A stretch of DNA of 64,000 bases from Bacteroidota bacterium (GTDB lineage: Bacteria; Bacteroidota; Ignavibacteria; Kryptoniales; JAKASW01): assembly GCA_023480735.1 (NCBI GenBank), contig JAMCXB010000027.1, forward strand, positions 1 through 64,000, in the 5' to 3' direction. Shown here in pieces: positions 62,655 to 64,000 of the stretch. The position numbers and the translations under genes are program-made. The notes below the pieces were generated by a model, which was given only the letters and a program-made list of their open reading frames with translations, had not been told where the DNA came from and searched no databases. The first letter of the stretch is position 1; each line of letters begins with the position of its first letter.

Positions 62655-64000
62655 CAAAATGACACCGGCTCACCGACAGACAGGGAAGTCAGAATTTTGA
62701 AAGTTGTGAGTGTAGTGTTGATGAGTTCATCGAACGCGATCAGCGGGCGCCTGTCGGAGCTCAACGCTCGGATATAAAGGCTTATCTCGTTTGATATACC
62801 CTTATCTAACCTGCCGGTGCCAATTTTCTTTTCAGCACCGTTCTTATAAAGATAAAGATGCTGGAAGTTATCGAGCACCGCAGACTGTCTACCCGAGGAG
62901 ACCTCTACGCGTTCTTTCGGCAGGGCTGAATCTCCGTTCGCGAGGTAAGTAATCACCCCCAGGGAACCGTTTTTCATTCGCAGGCTGATATTCACGTTAT
63001 CGTTGTTGGTAATTGCAGAGCTATTCGCGGTAATTGACTCCGCAAATACCTTCTCAACTTGGGAGCCGGTCATGTACTGGATAAAATCTATGAAATGACA
63101 GACCTCCCCGACGATTCTGCCACCGCCCTCGACCGGGTCCTGAGTCCAGTGATTCTTAGGTAAGTATCCTGCATTGACTCGATAGTTCACGACCAGCGGC
63201 TCGGCGGATTGCCCGAAGAATTTCTTTAATTCCAGCGTCAGCGGAGCGAATCGGCGGTTGAACCCGACCATGAGTAACGGAGCGTCCTTTTCGTCACTGG
63301 CTTTATAAAAATCTTCGATCGACGCCAGTTCTTCCTCGTTCAGGGCCAGGGGTTTTTCGACGAAGACATTCTTCCCGGATTTGATTGCATCCACCACAAG
63401 AGATGCGTGCATATTGTGCCGCGTTGCGATGAACACGGTACCTATATCGTCGTTCGAGAAGACGTCATTGGCAACAGTCGTCACTGATCTGAATCCGAAC
63501 TGATTCTGGGCGGTTTTCGCGGTCACGCCGGAAGCCGTACAGACGGTGTTAAGAACGACTTCAGGGATTGCCTTCAGACTCGGGATCAAATTTCCCTGGG
63601 CAAAGCTTCCGGCGCCCACAAAACCAATAGTAAGCGGATTTTTCTTGAAGGCATCCCCCTTCGGACCGGAATAGCCGCTATCTCTCGCCTTGTCGGTAAC
63701 AGGCCTAGCCTTCAACTCTTCGGCTGCCTTCTCATACTCCAGAATAATCCCAACGTACTTCTCCGTTTTCTTCCCGCTAATCAGCCTGTAAGCCTGAGCA
63801 GCCTGGTCGATGGAGAAGCGATGCGTTGTCAGACTCCTTACATCTATCTTCTTCTCGCCGAGAAGGTGGACAAACTCTTTCATATTCCGGTTTTCTGTCC
63901 AACGAACGTACCCAATAGGGTAATCGTTTCCGCGTTCTTCGTAATTCGGATCGTATCTACCCGGTCCGTAGGATCGGGACAATTTGAACTCGAGTTCTTT
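62654..64000 (-). CDS. Two-domain oxidoreductase (zinc-type dehydrogenase tail + Gfo/Idh/MocA), 5' end outside the window
   Basis: The frame continues past the track's 63982 start to the window edge (codons for KELEFK precede SRSYGPGRYDPNYEE), so the protein is longer. The SYGPGRYDP stretch and the VRSLTTHRFSIDQAAQAYRLI segment are the end of an MDR dehydrogenase; after a linker, residues from NPLTIGFVGAGSFAQGNLIPSL form a Gfo/Idh/MocA domain with EKPLALNEEEL and HFIDFIQYMTG. Such fusions are often encoded in surface-polysaccharide loci. The substrate is unknown. Confidence 0.88.
   Translation of the reverse strand, partial: KELEFKLSRSYGPGRYDPNYEERGNDYPIGYVRWTENRNMKEFVHLLGEKKIDVRSLTTHRFSIDQAAQAYRLISGKKTEKYVGIILEYEKAAEELKARPVTDKARDSGYSGPKGDAFKKNPLTIGFVGAGSFAQGNLIPSLKAIPEVVLNTVCTASGVTAKTAQNQFGFRSVTTVANDVFSNDDIGTVFIATRHNMHASLVVDAIKSGKNVFVEKPLALNEEELASIEDFYKASDEKDAPLLMVGFNRRFAPLTLELKKFFGQSAEPLVVNYRVNAGYLPKNHWTQDPVEGGGRIVGEVCHFIDFIQYMTGSQVEKVFAESITANSSAITNNDNVNISLRMKNGSLGVITYLANGDSALPKERVEVSSGRQSAVLDNFQHLYLYKNGAEKKIGTGRLDKGISNEISLYIRALSSDRRPLIAFDELINTTLTTFKILTSLSVGEPVSF

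Noticed and set aside
1-64000. CRISPR arrays, tRNA or rRNA genes, insertion sequences, prophage
   Set aside because: I saw no regular direct-repeat/spacer array, no cloverleaf with a T-loop consensus in gaps, and no transposase or phage structural gene.

Overview
The window is a dense, mostly housekeeping stretch of a bacterial chromosome at roughly balanced GC content. It holds 57 protein genes I can support (two cut by the window edges), one RNase P RNA gene, and no tRNA, rRNA, CRISPR array, insertion sequence or prophage that I could recognise. I infer a member of the Bacteroidota/Chlorobiota/Ignavibacteria group. The evidence is: Gram-negative envelope genes (MsbA, a KdtX/WaaE-type glycosyltransferase, RlpA, an outer-membrane barrel), a large TPR lipoprotein resembling the SprE/PorW family of gliding/type IX secretion organisms, weak Shine-Dalgarno sequences at many genes, a C4-zinc-ribbon protein, a Nif3-type protein, and no proteobacterial gene order. 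The assignment is an inference; no 16S rRNA is present.

Layout. 1-4.2 kb (minus strand): a tightly packed operon SDR - zinc-type dehydrogenase - thrC - lysC - argC (argC runs off the left edge). 4.4-13.8 kb (plus): a degenerate tyrosine-recombinase-fold gene coupled to leuS, a lipopolysaccharide-type glycosyltransferase, msbA, an APC permease and a DUF255 thioredoxin-like protein. 13.8-21.4 kb (minus): a mannose-1-phosphate guanylyltransferase/phosphomannomutase-like fusion, a PtsN-like protein, an unknown protein, lgt, a small thioredoxin-like protein, rlmB, pdxJ, a Cys/Met-metabolism PLP enzyme and a DUF2007 protein. 21.4-24.4 kb (plus): pyrR-pyrB-pyrC behind a structured leader; aat converges on it. 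25.2-31.7 kb (plus): a short promoter/micro-ORF/terminator unit, a Nif3-like gene, a zinc-ribbon coiled-coil gene, an unexplained structured non-coding stretch, rnpB, then recJ-yebC-ruvC-ruvA. 31.8-36 kb: alr, manC, rlpA, an EamA transporter and trmH, the last ending in a small repeat element. 36.2-40.6 kb: a translationally coupled AmmeMemoRadiSam set (radical SAM, AMMECR1, MEMO1) followed by a DUF2520 Rossmann protein and a sugar-nucleotidyltransferase. 40.7-43 kb: enoyl-CoA hydratase, mnmA and a stand-alone receiver. 43-44.2 kb (minus): methyltransferase and macro-domain protein. 44.5-51.3 kb: SprE/PorW-like lipoprotein, pyrK, pyrD, folC, rho. 51.3-59.5 kb: thiolase, 3-hydroxyacyl-CoA dehydrogenase, acyl-CoA dehydrogenase, a secreted GH20-type hexosaminidase, acyl-CoA synthetase and a hotdog thioesterase. 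59.5-64 kb (minus): a two-part oxidoreductase (cut by the right edge), an outer-membrane protein, uppP, a cyclophilin lipoprotein and holA.

How the genes fit together. Pyrimidine synthesis is split between pyrRBC and pyrKD. Envelope sugar metabolism appears three times (the 847-aa fusion, manC, the RmlA-like protein) alongside MsbA, UppP, Lgt and RlpA. Four enzymes (enoyl-CoA hydratase, thiolase, 3-hydroxyacyl-CoA dehydrogenase, acyl-CoA dehydrogenase), plus acyl-CoA synthetase and thioesterase, could form a beta-oxidation or butyryl-CoA route. PdxJ supplies the PLP used by the adjacent Cys/Met enzyme, by ThrC and by Alr. The parts that are least explained are the structured RNA region before rnpB, the recombinase-like protein that has lost its catalytic residues, the AmmeMemoRadiSam neighbourhood, and the terminator placed directly in front of the Nif3-like gene.
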